This document shows, piece after piece, positions 46,475 to 58,072 of a DNA stretch of 64,000 bases. The stretch comes from Sindora glabra. Lineage: Eukaryota; Streptophyta; Magnoliopsida; Fabales; Fabaceae. The DNA lies in assembly GCA_020226215.1 (NCBI GenBank), contig CM035236.1, positions 53,381,057-53,445,056 on the forward strand, given 5' to 3'. The notes under the pieces are model-generated. The model did no database searches. It was not told the DNA's origin and saw only the letters and a program-made list of their open reading frames with translations. The position numbers were made by a program, and so were the translations under genes. The first letter of the stretch is position 1; each line of letters begins with the position of its first letter.

Positions 46475-47530
46475 CTGGAGGTACAAAAAGCAACCAACAA
46501 CATGGTATCAAAGTGCATTAGTAATGCTTAAGACGAGAGTAATGTACAAATGGCAAGAAAGTATCAGCATCTGCAAACGTCAGAATCAATAGGCTATCTG
46601 ATTCTACCAACATCAAAAATAAAATTAAAAAAAAAAAAAGGTGTATAATTTCAGAAAACACTAAGAAACCTTCAAACAACACTAGCCGCATCACCGTAAG
46701 AAATACACTAGCAAATGTTAAACCGAATTTAATTAAAAAATTAAAAATAAAGGAAGTAATTAACCCCAATAAATTCGGGCTTTTCATTCATGCCAATCAT
46801 ATTACAGTCCAAATTTTGATGGAATGATAATAAAGCACAAGAGCGAGCAAGAATGCTTGCCCAGAATGAACCAGAGCATTCCTACCGGGAGGATTTCATA
46901 CGCAAAAATTCAAGACATGAATCAGTATTTCGGAAGCTTCATAGAGAAAAGCCAAACCAAAAATTAAAAAAAATGCCAAAAAGAGAAAGGAATTACAGAA
47001 TGCGGCAGGGAGAAACAAATTAAGCATGAATCAACAGCAAATTTATATTCCAAAATCTATAAAAATCAAGCTAATACTATTTCCACCAACCCCTCTACAA
47101 AAATCAGTACAAAACGAGATCATAATAATATAAAAAAATTCCTTAATCTAAATCATTTAAGGAAAGAATCAACGAAGCACAAAGCCAATCATATTAAACA
47201 AAAATATATCACTATCAGTTCACCCACAACTACGGAAAAATTTCATTCGAACAGCGCAACACACAGAAGGAATAAATTACAACTAAGAGAAAATAAGAAT
47301 GAAAGGAAGCCTTAAACCAGTTGAATTCAAGTGAAAAGTGCAGAAAAAGGAGTACCCCAGAATATGAGATACGATAAAAGATCACGGAAAATCGCGCCGG
47401 CCTTCGATCGCGTCGGAATAGTTCTTATTGTTGGCAAGGAACCACAAAGGTGAATCTACTCCTTCCGTTTGCGGTGGATTTATTAGGAGCAGAGGTGAAA
47501 GGGGCAAAGACGGTTTTTTACTTTTCTGCT
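46475..47530 (-). promoter_or_regulatory. 5' UTR intron and leader/promoter region of the MLF gene
   Basis: The intron acceptor CTCCAG at 46475-46480 implies an upstream noncoding exon. The best candidate is the CpG-containing block at about 47357-47500 (CGCGCCGGCC, GATCGCGTCGG), the only such block near the gene, with a possible donor CTGGG|GTACTC at 47355. That gives a leader intron of about 0.9 kb, common in plant housekeeping genes. Start site and donor are inferred; no clear TATA box was pinned down. Confidence 0.5.
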
Positions 47531-48548
47531 AATTAATTAATTGTTTTCTATTTCCGGGGGGGGCGGAAGTTTCTAGTATAACGAAGAGTCGTCCAGATAT
47601 TTAATAAAAAAAAAAAAAAAGGAGAGAGAGAGAGAGGTGTATCCAGATATATTGGCCCCCTATGGCAAAAAAAAAAAAGATATATTGGCCCCCCAGTTCA
47701 GAGCTCCGAAAGAAAGCAAGATGGGCTCATGAAGTAACTAAATGGGCTAACTAAAGCTACAACGCTCGATCCATTTAAACTCTTTTAATGTGTACCCAGC
47801 AGTACAGCACAATTTGGTCAGCACGGAATTTAAATTCTTTCTTTTTTTATATATTTTATATGATAAGAGTGATTAAATTATAGTATATAAAATTTTGAAA
47901 TTAAACTTAAAACGAAGCGGAAGGTAAAAGCCTCAAGTAATATTATATAGATTTTTTGTATTATGTTAAAAGAAGATAAACACAAAATTTTAAAGTGTAA
48001 TAATGCCCAAAAATACTTTTTTTTAAATGCAATAAGACCTATAAAAAGAGTTTCATACTTATCTTTCTTTGATATCTTATTAAAAAGATCCAAAAAAGAT
48101 AAAGAACATTAAAAAAATAACTAAAATGAAAAAGAGGGGATACATATCCAATTAGTATCATATGATGGGAAAAGTTTCACGTGGATTTAACATAATTTGG
48201 ATCCCATCCTTCTTTTTTATTATTTCCTTGTTATGTTGTTAAAAAATGTAGACATGATTTTTATTTGCGATGAAACCAATCATTTTTTCATATATAATGG
48301 AACCAAAAAAATATAGTGTGTATTTCATTCTAACATGATAAAAAGAAAATATGTTTCCAACTCAATACATCCAATCATTAATTGTTTGAGTTGTATAATA
48401 ATAAAGTTTTACCTAGTAAACTTTTCTCTAATTATAATTCAAAATAAATTGGTTTAAAATTCATTATTCACATAAGAATTGTTTAAAGCTATTTAGTTAA
48501 TAATAAATTTTAAAAATTTTTATAATAAGGATTGCTAACCTCCATTAG
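47531..48548. other. Upstream flank of the MLF gene with low-complexity tracts
   Basis: Holds a G run (47558-47565), a poly-A then (GA)n tract at 47607-47635, and a local direct repeat: GATATATTGGCCCCC at about 47647 and again at 47680, separated by an A run. Beyond 47830 it is plain AT-rich DNA. The ORF at 47878-48093 (minus) is Phe/Lys/Ile-rich with no motif. Confidence 0.5.
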
Positions 48549-48765
48549 GGATGAAAATATGCTAAGTTGGATTAGAATTTAGCTTAAATAGATCAAGCCT
48601 GTTAATTTATATAAAACTAAAATTCAAACTTTATTTGATTTATTTAAAAAGTCTAACTTAGCCTATAAACCTATTTAAAAGTTTGTTTATATAAATAAAC
48701 ATTCAACTAAGTTAACAAATATAGGCCATCAAGATTAAAAAATAAATAAATTATGTATATATTTA

Positions 48766-48819
<54 letters not shown>

Positions 48820-49339
48820 TTTGACCAATGTACCTTATAGCTTATACTATTTGTTGATCATAATTCATGAACCCAGTTATCATAAGGGTGTTTACCATGG
48901 GCACAATAACGGGCACGCTAGGCGTGTGTCATTTCTAATCGTCTCGTACCAGGGAAAGGTCCTCTCAATGCTCTAATGCCCACATTGAATATAGACTGGA
49001 CCTATGAATAGGGATACTCCCAAAACTCACAAAGAAAAAAAGAAGTGAGTTAGACAAAAAGAGAAGAAACTTGGACAAAAAAAGAAGTAACATATATATA
49101 TTGTGTATAACATTACATTATCTTATATATAAATAAATTAACTATATAAATAGCTTGATCTCATAGGCTTACGAATCGAGCTTATAAAATATAGGGTCTA
49201 CCTATTTGTTTAAATAGACTTATTGATCAATCTTAACCTAACTTATTTAGATAAAAAAGTGAGGCTTGGGCTAAGTTTGAACAGAAGTAAACTAAGTTAT
49301 AAGCCCCTAATATCCAGCTTGACGTATTTCTAGCAATAA
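48549..49339. mobile_element. Degenerate TIR-type element
   Basis: The left edge AGGGATGAAAATATGCTAAG followed by TTGGATTAG is similar to the reverse complement of the right edge, TTGCTAGAAATACGTCAAGC followed by TGGATATTAG. Inside, repeated words such as TTAGCTTAAATAG and CCTATTTAAA/CTATTTGTTTAAATAG face each other. No clear target duplication and no coding region. The interior contains the (AT)n tract 48770-48814 and an unrelated-looking GC-richer patch at 48890-48990. Either one non-autonomous DNA element or two insertions. Confidence 0.4.
48770..48814. repeat. (AT)n microsatellite
   Basis: Uninterrupted AT dinucleotides for 45 bases. Confidence 0.95.
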
Positions 49340-50717
49340 CCTCTACATTTATATGTAGAGATTAGTAAGCTCTACTCATTCATTTAAATAAAAAATCATG
49401 TTATTAATTTAATGATAATAAAATAATAAAAAATATTATAATTAATTTCTTAATTTTATAAATGCATTTATTGTGGAGATAATAAGTGAAGCTAACTTAA
49501 ATATTTTAAATTAATATTTTTTATTAAAATATTATTTTATTATCATTAAATTTATAATATACATTTTTTATCTAATTGAAAGAGTGAAGGTTACTAATCC
49601 TCACATATGGATGTGAAGATTAGTAATACTTTTTACAATAAGTTCTTATTTAGGGAGACATTGATAAATAACTTTTTACATTTTATAAAGAACAATACTT
49701 CTTAGAAGTCATACTTTTCTCATTTAATAATTAAGTGCCAATCAAATAATTTATCTATCTATTACTCTTAGAAACATTTGCATTTTTATATAACCTCTTA
49801 CAAATTAAATGACTTTAATATTCAAAACATTTATTTTATATAATTTAATGCAGAATATCCAATACATGTAAGTACTATTTAACTATAATAAAAATACTAC
49901 TTGCACTTACTTTTTAAGGAGTGATTATTCATTCCCTTCTAATAGGCAATACAGTCCACAGAATTGTAAACACCATAATTTATGAGCAGAAACTGAATGC
50001 ATGAGACTGAAAGTAGCATTACCCTAGTTTTAATATGATGCAAGTGTTCTCTAACATGTTACTGATGGTATTTTACATGAAATTTAAAATTAAGAGTATA
50101 AACTTAGAATAGAGATAAATATAAAAAATCTTTTTATATTGAAATCATTAATTCCATAAAAAATTATCGATTTCAAAATTAAAGATTATATTTTTATCTA
50201 TTTTAAATTAAAAGAAATGATTAAATGAAAATTTGTGAAGATTCATGTTCATTATTTCTAGATAAATGAAAAGAAATTAATTATCACTTAAAGTTGAAAT
50301 TTACTAAAACAAAAGTAAGCACTACTCACAAATGAAAGAGTTCGCAAAGTAGGCAATTTAAACTGAAGAAAAAGGAAAGAAATGAAGGCATTATATAGCA
50401 AACAACGATAGTCTAATAATTATGGAACACAAGCTTCACGCCATTTTAATCAAACAATGGATCAATGGACAAAATGCTTTGAACTAGAAAATAGCTTGTT
50501 AAAATTATCATTTATGATTATGTGTGCATTAAAGTAATGTCAAAATGAATCATTATTATAAATAAATGTGCTTAATTGCAATGATAAAATGGTGGTGCTA
50601 GGAATTTTTTATGCATCTCTTACTTTTGATGTGCATGACTTTTTTATTTTCAAAATTGATTGGTGGAACTTGTAAACTTTTAGCAAACAAGAAAAAATGC
50701 CCAATAAATTGGGCTAA
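49340..50717. other. AT-rich intergenic DNA, nothing recognised
   Basis: Low-complexity sequence. Two related inverted patches are visible near 49355-49390 and 49580-49625 (CTCTACATTTATATGTAGAG and TCCTCACATATGGATGTGAAG), with ATAATAAAATAAT-type words between, so a small foldback element of about 300 bp may lie at 49340-49640. No coding similarity. Confidence 0.4.
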
Positions 50718-51908
50718 TTAGGGTTGGATATAAGTTAAGTTGTAAATCAACTTGGCTCAACTCAAATAAATTTAATTCAACTCAAAACTCAACTCATATT
50801 TAAATAAGGTAAAATTTTTTTGCTTGAATTTAATTTGTGAACCATTTAACTTAATTTGATGGCTCATTTGATCTAATCAAATGGACCAAAATTCCAAATA
50901 ATAAAATCTATATCAAAATGAATCAAGGCAGCTCATAATAGTGATTCATTAGCTTAATTCATTTAGTTTATTAGTCTTAAGTCATTTTAAAAAGTGTTAT
51001 ATAAATTCATTTAAATACATTATATTTAATATCATAATTTATTTCATAGGTATTATTAATATATATTTGTACATGACATTATATAATTAAATGGTCTTGT
51101 ATTGTTGCTTTTGCTATAGGAAGTTAGAAATGCTCTAGCATTTCAAAGTGTTTTTCTTGATTTGAATCATGTTAAAGTGTTGGTAAAAAATGATCTCCGA
51201 ATGGAAATGTCCAGAATTCATAGCTCAAAACTACAAGTTACTTATTATTAGGTTCTTTCATGGACTCTTGCACCTAGGGACACCTTAAAGTTAATGTTAA
51301 TGTTAGGGGAAGGATGATGGAGTTGCAATAGCAGTGCTAGCAAGAGATAAGATCAAAACTATTCAAGGAATATGGTCAGAAAAATTCAAGTCTCAAATAG
51401 TATTAAAGGTAGAAACATGAGTTATCCTCAAAACTTGTCAAATTGCTTTTATTTAGCCTTTATCCTAATATCATTATTGAGAGTGATTATAAGATTATTG
51501 TTGATGCCATTATAGGGTTCACTGATTATCCTTAGTCTATGTCAGCATTAGTAAAAGATATTAAAATGTTTTTACAAGATTTTTTTAAACTTTCTTTATA
51601 TAGGATTAGTTGTTTATGTAATATAGATGCTTATGAATGTGCTCATTAGGCATTTACTATCATAAAGGGTGGTTCAAGTTCTATGTCTCAAGTTGAAGCT
51701 TATAGAGGAAGTTTGTACTCCTGAAATATCTGTTATTTAGGTCTTCTATATTTCTTGTCTATAAATGAAATGATGTTTATTAGCAAAAGGAGAAAAAATT
51801 GAGTTAGTTTATGAACCAAATAAGTTAAATTACTCATAAATCGAATTCGGTTCATTTAGTAATAAAGTTAATTTTCTAAGCTAACTCATTTGGTATTACA
51901 CCCCTAAA
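50718..51908. mobile_element. TIR-like element carrying an RNase H gene fragment
   Basis: The left edge TTAGGGTTGGATATAAGTTA resembles the reverse complement of the right edge, TTTAGGGGTGTAATACCAAA. The outer 100-250 bp on each side are made of AACTCAAATAAATTT / AACCAAATAAGTTAA-type words. Between them lies a decayed RNase H (RVT_3-type) fragment. A gene fragment enclosed by TIR-like ends suggests a Pack-type non-autonomous DNA transposon. No target duplication was found. The right edge also looks like the start of a Tekay-type LTR (see 51892), so the boundary is uncertain. Confidence 0.4.
51240..51715 (+). pseudogene. RNase H-like (RVT_3) fragment
   Basis: Broken reading frames give WTLAPRDTLKL at 51266, then, best preserved at 51467-51665, NIIIESDYKIIVDAIIG, MSALVKDIKMFLQDF, RISCLCNIDAYECAH, AFTI. 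These match the C-terminal half of plant RVT_3 RNase H domains (family: VIVESDSLLVVxAI ... L..DIK..L..F ... RxxNxxAHxLA). It is not simply the RNase H of the LINE in this window, since the wording differs. Stops and at least one frameshift. Confidence 0.65.
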
Positions 51909-53268
51909 GTTTAAAATTTTAATTATTCATTTATTCGTTACATTCGTCTTAGAATTTTAAAATTTTATGTTATGAAGAGTATGATTAATTAGCCAATTAT
52001 TATAGTGAAAATTCAAAATGAAAATTTATGGAGAAATAAATAACATTTGATATGGAAATTATGAATGAGGTATTGCTAAAAAGAGAATTGATTAATAAGA
52101 TGAGTTTAAATAAAACTTTTAGGTAAATAGAAATAGATTATTTGAGTGGGCTTAAAGTGAGAAACTTGTATGATTTAGATGGAAAAAAATGAGTTAAATA
52201 AAGAAATTAAGGATTATAAGTGTTTAAAATTAAGTATGTGAATATCAAAGAAATTGAGAATGAAATGATAAAAATGCTCATATCCCTTTGTAAATCAATT
52301 TCAGCCTAAAGGGCCTTAATTTCTCTCATTTCCTTCAAACCCTAGCCTTTTTATTCTACTTCTCCCTTAAATCTTTCTTCAATTAAGCAACTAAGGAGTC
52401 AGTCCTTATGAAATTCTTCCTACAATTAAGGTAAGATCTTCGTGGTAATTATATTTTTCTTAATTGTCTTTAGATTTGAAAGGATTTGAGTATTAAACTC
52501 AAAAAGGGAGAAATTAATCCTAACTTGAAATCTTTGAAAATTTTGTATAATTAAGGATAAAAAATATTAACTCTAGCTGTCCAAATCTTTCTATATACTA
52601 GATGAGTAATCATTTTAGCCATATTCAAAAGAAAAAAATGGTTTTATTTGATCTAGCTTTAAATTTAAGATTTTATTTGATTGTATGAGAAAAAGTAATG
52701 ATTTGTTTGTTTAGTTTGGTTTGGTTTTAAAGTGAAACATGGCATAAATATTGCATCCTTGATGTGAAATTATGATTTTATATAAATTTATGGCATGATA
52801 TCTACGTTTGGATGAAGAATTCATTGAGTGAATAGTAAAAAATTGAGTGAAATTTGTTGAAAAATTAAGCTATAGTCGACTATACCCTAAAATGTTTAAT
52901 CTAGATAAGTACAGTCAACTATGAGCTAAAGAATGATTTTTGGATATTGATAGTCAGCTATATAATCAACTAAAAACATCAAAGTTATTCTCTAGACCTT
53001 ATAGTTAACTATGGACCCTCAAAGTTGCTCTATGAGCTCCCATAGTAAGGTATATAGATGATCATCCCCTATTTAACCTATGACATCATGTTATACAAAG
53101 AGTCACAATGTATTCTAGAACATTTAAATGTTAAATTAGTAGGTGATGAATACATTTGGGATACATGGTATGAAACCATGAAAGAAGGCATGGTAATATT
53201 GCGGTAACATGATATTAGGTTATGTATACATAAATATTTAAATGAAAATGAACCAGTAATGTGTTTTT
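51892..53268 (+). mobile_element. Possible left part of another Tekay-like LTR
   Basis: TATTACACCCCTAAAG at 51895 resembles the TGTAATACCCC start of the Tekay-like LTRs. As in those, it is followed some 400-500 bp later by a leader with CT-rich sequence (52320-52390) and a splice-donor-like AATTAAGGTAAGATCTTCG (52433). It breaks off at the putative CACTA end near 53269, and similar AT-rich LTR-type sequence resumes after 61744. No right end or target duplication was identified. Confidence 0.35.
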
Positions 53269-54232
53269 GTCTATAAAGAAAATAAAATTTTGTAAATATG
53301 TTTATATTTACATAGGAAATATGTTTATCATTAAAAAAAATATTAATTAGCGATAAAAATATCTATTGCTAAAATATTTAGCAATAAAAATAATACGGAA
53401 ATAGAAAGCGTTGGTAAATAGTGCCTTAGTAAATAAATTAATGATAAAGTAACAAAATTTGTTCATAATTTTTAGCACTAGATTCATCCTCATTCCATGA
53501 GGCAATAACGACAGGCTTGCACAACAAGTGAAATTAGCAATAGATATTTCTATTGTTAAATTAAAACATAATGACAAATTCTCTATCCTTGAAATTTTAA
53601 TTAGTAATGGAGAAATTTGTCATAAAAAATGGTCATCCTTATTTCCATCGCTAAATTCAAATTTGATGATGGAAAAATCTATTATTGATCTTAATTTGTT
53701 AGTGAAGCCATTACTTAGTTTTAAACCCTAATTCCATCTATTTGACTCATTTATTAATATGCTATTTATTTTTGTAGCAATCTAAATAGTATAAACCTTA
53801 CCTTATGAAATTTCATAAGGCTTACAACAACTAAATTATCAGATACTCTAATCAAAATTTATGAAATATAACTTATTGGTAAAATAAAATTAAATGTGAA
53901 TATTTTATTTATATTAAGTAAAAATAAAATAACGTCAATAGTTTTTAATATATATCCTAAAAAACATTAATGTCCAAGTTGTATACATATAAAAATAAAA
54001 ATTCTAAATCACTATATCTCGAATGACACATTAATGTTGCACTTATATTGTTCAATTATTAATTATTAAGATGTAAATCATTACTCCTAAACTATCATAT
54101 TCTCTTAAAAAGCCTATGTCAAAATGCTAAATCAAAATAGGCAAATTAGTCCTTTTTTAATTTATTTACTATTAACTTAATAAAGCAACTTTGATAATCA
54201 TATTATGAAGAATGAGCAAATATTTGTACAAA

Positions 54233-54312
54233 GGTTTCACTAAAACTAGTCTTAAGGATTAAAATGGTTGCCATGGTTTTAATGAACCATTTTAATCCTT
54301 AAGGCCAGTTTC
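54233..54312. repeat. Short palindromic repeat
   Basis: CTTAAGGATTAAAATGGTT pairs with AACCATTTTAATCCTTAAG around a 15-base loop; the outer part (GGTTTCACTAAAACT / CAGTTTCATTAAACC) pairs imperfectly. Similar words (CCTTAAGGATTAAACTAG, reversed) occur in the right arm of the large foldback near 55710-55735, so the two may be related. Confidence 0.8.
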
Positions 54313-54399
54313 ATTAAACCCTCATAGATATACCTACTTATCATTCCTAACAGTACTCTCAAACTCACTTCATTGAACTAGATGTAAATAAATTGAAAA

Positions 54400-55870
54400 A
54401 TGATCCTATTGTTGATTATGAATGAATTAGAAGAGGGTTTTTTTTTTTCCTATTTCGATTTAATAACTGCCAACATAATGGAGTAAATCTCAAATTACCG
54501 ATAGGAAAAAGAACTCATATTTTAACAAAATTTCATTAATTAAAGCTTTACGAATTAAACTAGTTGTAGAGATATGAAAGTGATGAACTAATTCTAGGAT
54601 ACCATAATGTAATGAAATTTTCATTGTTATTCATTTCCTCTATTATGCGACCACCTCTAAATACCTAGTTAATTGCATCTTCTCTTCAAAGTTGTGAGAC
54701 CTACACTAAGTTTTTTAGTTACTTATGCTAAAAATCATCAAATAATCATAGTGAAGTAAAATAAAAAAACTACTAGGATAAGTAAAAAAATATGTTATCC
54801 ATAATTTACATATAGTGCAAAAGAACTCTAACATATAAAAGCATTACTTTCTTTATCCTTACTTGAATGCATTGTTCCATATCAAGCAATAAGTCACTTA
54901 TTTACTATTACTTCCCTCACTACCTCATTTTGCTAGGAGAAGTTCTGTTAACAATATCTAGTTTCCTGCATCTGATAATATAGGTTCTTTTTTATTTAGT
55001 TCTCTTGAAAAAAGAAATTGCACCTTTGCTGATTCAAGTGGTAGTAGGGAGAAAAACTAGCCTAAGATCCACTTTGGGCCGCTTACGGATTGCATTTAAC
55101 AGCTAACAATGTAATATTATTATAGTTTTAAAAAGTAAATGTAATCCAAAAGTAAGCTAAAGAGAAATTTGGATTAATTCTTCTTTCTACCACCATTAAA
55201 ATCAACAAAGGTGTAACTTTCTTTTGAGGAGAACTAACTAAGAGAGAACCTATAGAACTAGATATGGAAATACTAAGTTAGATTAAGATAACTTCTCTTA
55301 CTAAAAAAAGAAGGAGTAAATGAAGAAATAGTGACTGAAGTAACTCACCACTTGATATGGAACAACATATTTAAGTTGAAAAAAAAAGGAAGTAATACTT
55401 TTATGAGTTAGAGATCCTTTACACTTTATATCAACTATAAATGACATATCTTTTAATTACTAATGCAATTTTTTATTTTAGTTCATTGTGATTATTTAAT
55501 GGCATTTTTAATTGTAAGAGAAAGAGTCACTTTTACATGCTTATAACACAAGCAACTAAGGAGCTTGTTATAAGTATTACAAATTTGAAAAGAAAGTGTA
55601 GGAAACTGGGTATTTAGAAATGACTACATAATAAAATAAATAAATAGTAATGAAAATTCCTTATATTATAGTATCATCAAAGAAGTTCCTCACTTTTATA
55701 TCCAAGGCAACTAGTTTAATCCTTAAGGCCTTTATTAGCGATCCCTCAATAAGATATGGGTTCTTTCTTCCTATTGGCACTTTAAAATGCACTCTAGTGG
55801 GTTGACATTAAATGAATTGAACCAAAAACTATCAATAGATAATCAACGGGTATTAGTGCTAGTAAGGAAC
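54400..55870. repeat. Long imperfect inverted repeat (foldback), arms about 650 bp
   Basis: The left arm (about 54400-55060) matches the reverse complement of the right arm (about 55185-55870) at many points: ACCGATAGG 54497 with CCTATTGGC 55770; GATACCATAATG 54598 with the complement of 55667-55678; TGTTCCATATCAAG 54873 with CTTGATATGGAACAACA 55352; TTGCACCTTTGCTGATT 55018 with the complement of AATCAACAAAGGTGTAA 55201. Even the loop has GGATTGCATTT facing AAATGTAATCC. The arms differ by many substitutions and small indels. No coding similarity; the ORF 55961-56176 lies just outside it. Confidence 0.85.
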
Positions 55871-57797
55871 ATGTTATAGGTTTTATCCTAAGGAACTAAA
55901 CTTGTAAATACAATAAACTCAAATAATGTAAACCTTCCATATCCACTAGCTTTTACAAGCATGGTTTTCCTATTTAAGCAATTGTTACAAATTAAACTAA
56001 AAATAAAAAACACAAATGTATTTGCTTTCCTTTTCAATTCATTCTCTATTACTTCCTTTGCTCCCTGTATATTGCTAGAAAAAGTTATGTCACATTACCT
56101 AGTACTTTCACATCGGACAAAAATAGATATTAGTGACATAACTTCTCATAACAATATGCAGAGAGTGAGGAACTGAAAATAAAACTAAATGCAATTAATG
56201 TCTTATTTTATTGTTTTATCATAAGTTACATGTTGATTCAATTATTATATGCAATTATTATCTTATCTTATTATCTTAGCACAAATTACATATTGACTCA
56301 TTCACTAAATTGTGAGATAATTATTATTCATTAATATTTAAAACAAAACATAAATATTGTGAAAAATAGGAAAAAAGTTGTGTTTGTTAAGTAGATATTA
56401 AAAAATTGATTATTATTAAAAAATAAAAATTACCATAATAAGATATTTCAATTAAAGAATAGTTTTTCTATTTGCATTAATAATAAAGGTAAAATTATTA
56501 ACAATATTTGTAAGGAAAATTTTATACTTTGTGAAATATTTATTTACTGTTAAGGCAAGGCATAGATGTTTCATTTACCATAATATTACCCTTAAATGTA
56601 TCTCATAATCTTGAAACATATTTCTTAAGTTTAACAATACAAAAATAAAATAAAATAATTGCTTATTAATTCACTACAAAATATAACATACTTTCATCTA
56701 AATTTGATATCAACTCATAATCTAAACTCTAAATAAAATATAAAAATTTTATTAAATTCAAATTATGGTGATATATACAACTTTAGTAATTATATATGTT
56801 CATTATGTACTTTCTAAAATATTATATTCAACATCTTCATTCTTAATTTCTTCAACAACTAAAAATAATGATTCAAATTAAAAAAATGATATGAATCAAA
56901 CTTATTATAAAAAAATCATTCATATTTTACGAATTGTAAATGAATGCTATAATTTGAAGAATATAAAAATATCTTTAAATCTCCTTTTTGAAGATCTAGA
57001 ATGTTAATTTTTACTTAGAGCTCTAAACAAAACATTTTAAAGAGGAAAAAAAAGAAAAATAATAATAAGTTCAAAGAACTTAATGACCATACAAATTAGC
57101 ATAATTTGAATAAAAAATTAGGATAAAAATTATTATTAATTAACAATAACTAGAATTTAAATTAAATTCTAACTAGTAAACAGTTATGACTTGATTAATA
57201 AAGGTTATATTTAAAATATTTTTAATTTTAAATAGAACTAAAAAATATTAATAAAAAAATTAACAAATACAAAAGTTAAAAAAACACACATCACATACAA
57301 TTTTTTTCAAGTAAACCTAATTAATAAATATAAAAATATTTTATGGAAATCAAAGAAATATACATCACATGCAACTTTTCTAAGTAAACTCAAAATATAA
57401 TAATAAAAAGAAATACATGTTCACCATGTTTGCATTGCGATGATACTATAGCAATAATGATGATGAGGATATAGAAAATATAAAAAGCATAAAATTCATA
57501 AATGTCCAATCAAGAAATATAGAAGATAACATAAAAAGCATAATACAAAAAGCATAAAATTCATATGTAAAAAAATTTAGCATAACTAAAAAAAGAAAAA
57601 ATGTATAAAATTAAAGAAATTAAAGAAAGTAGATATATAATCAGTAATAAAAGCATATTAGAAAGTATAAAACTTACAAATACATAAACAAATAACAAAA
57701 TGTTGAAAAATTATAGATTAAATCTCTTTGCAAACGGCGACAACAAACAAGAAAGAGGTACAAGGAAATATTGATTTATGGAGGAAAGGAGAAGAGA
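55871..57797. other. AT-rich interior of the putative CACTA element
   Basis: Low-complexity AT-rich sequence without coding similarity. A few local repeats are visible: GCATAAAATTCATAAATG / GCATAAAATTCATATGTA at 57487 and 57550, and TGCAATTAATGTCTTATTTT / TGCAATTATTATCTTATCTT at 56190 and 56250. Confidence 0.45.
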
Positions 57798-57816
57798 GGA
57801 GACGTCACAACCCAAG

Positions 57817-58072
57817 CTCAATCGTGATCAGCGTAGATCTCGATACCTCATGTCCATCAACCTTAATACTATTTAGCATAACTCTACTCAATAGAGATCT
57901 TCCCATTCCTGTATAACTCAAAATCCATTTTAAATTTTACTATAACTCGATCACGATTAGTGTGGATCCCAGTACTTAGTTTCCATCAACCTTAATACTA
58001 TTTATCATAACTCTACTCAATAGAGATCTTCCCATTTTTGTATGACTCAAAATTCATTTTAGATTTTATAAG
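57817..58072 (-). repeat. 129-bp tandem duplication in the LTR tail
   Basis: 57817-57945 recurs as 57946-58072: CATCAACCTTAATACTATTT, CATAACTCTACTCAATAGAG and ATCTTCCCATT appear in both, at an offset of 129 bp. The copies differ by about a dozen bases, mostly C/T or G/A. The sense LTRs at 7730 and 17653 have a single copy. Confidence 0.9.

Noticed and set aside
46455..46511. Upstream ATG giving MIPCCWLLFVPPG at the MLF N-terminus
   Set aside because: It crosses a clear intron acceptor (CTCCAG at 46475); the ATG at 46454 is the first one inside the exon and begins the conserved Gly-rich N-terminus.
45587..46521. Plus-strand ORFs and out-of-frame minus-strand ORFs in this interval
   Set aside because: They are shadows of MLF exons; only the minus-strand frame that joins at GT-AG sites gives the conserved MLF sequence.
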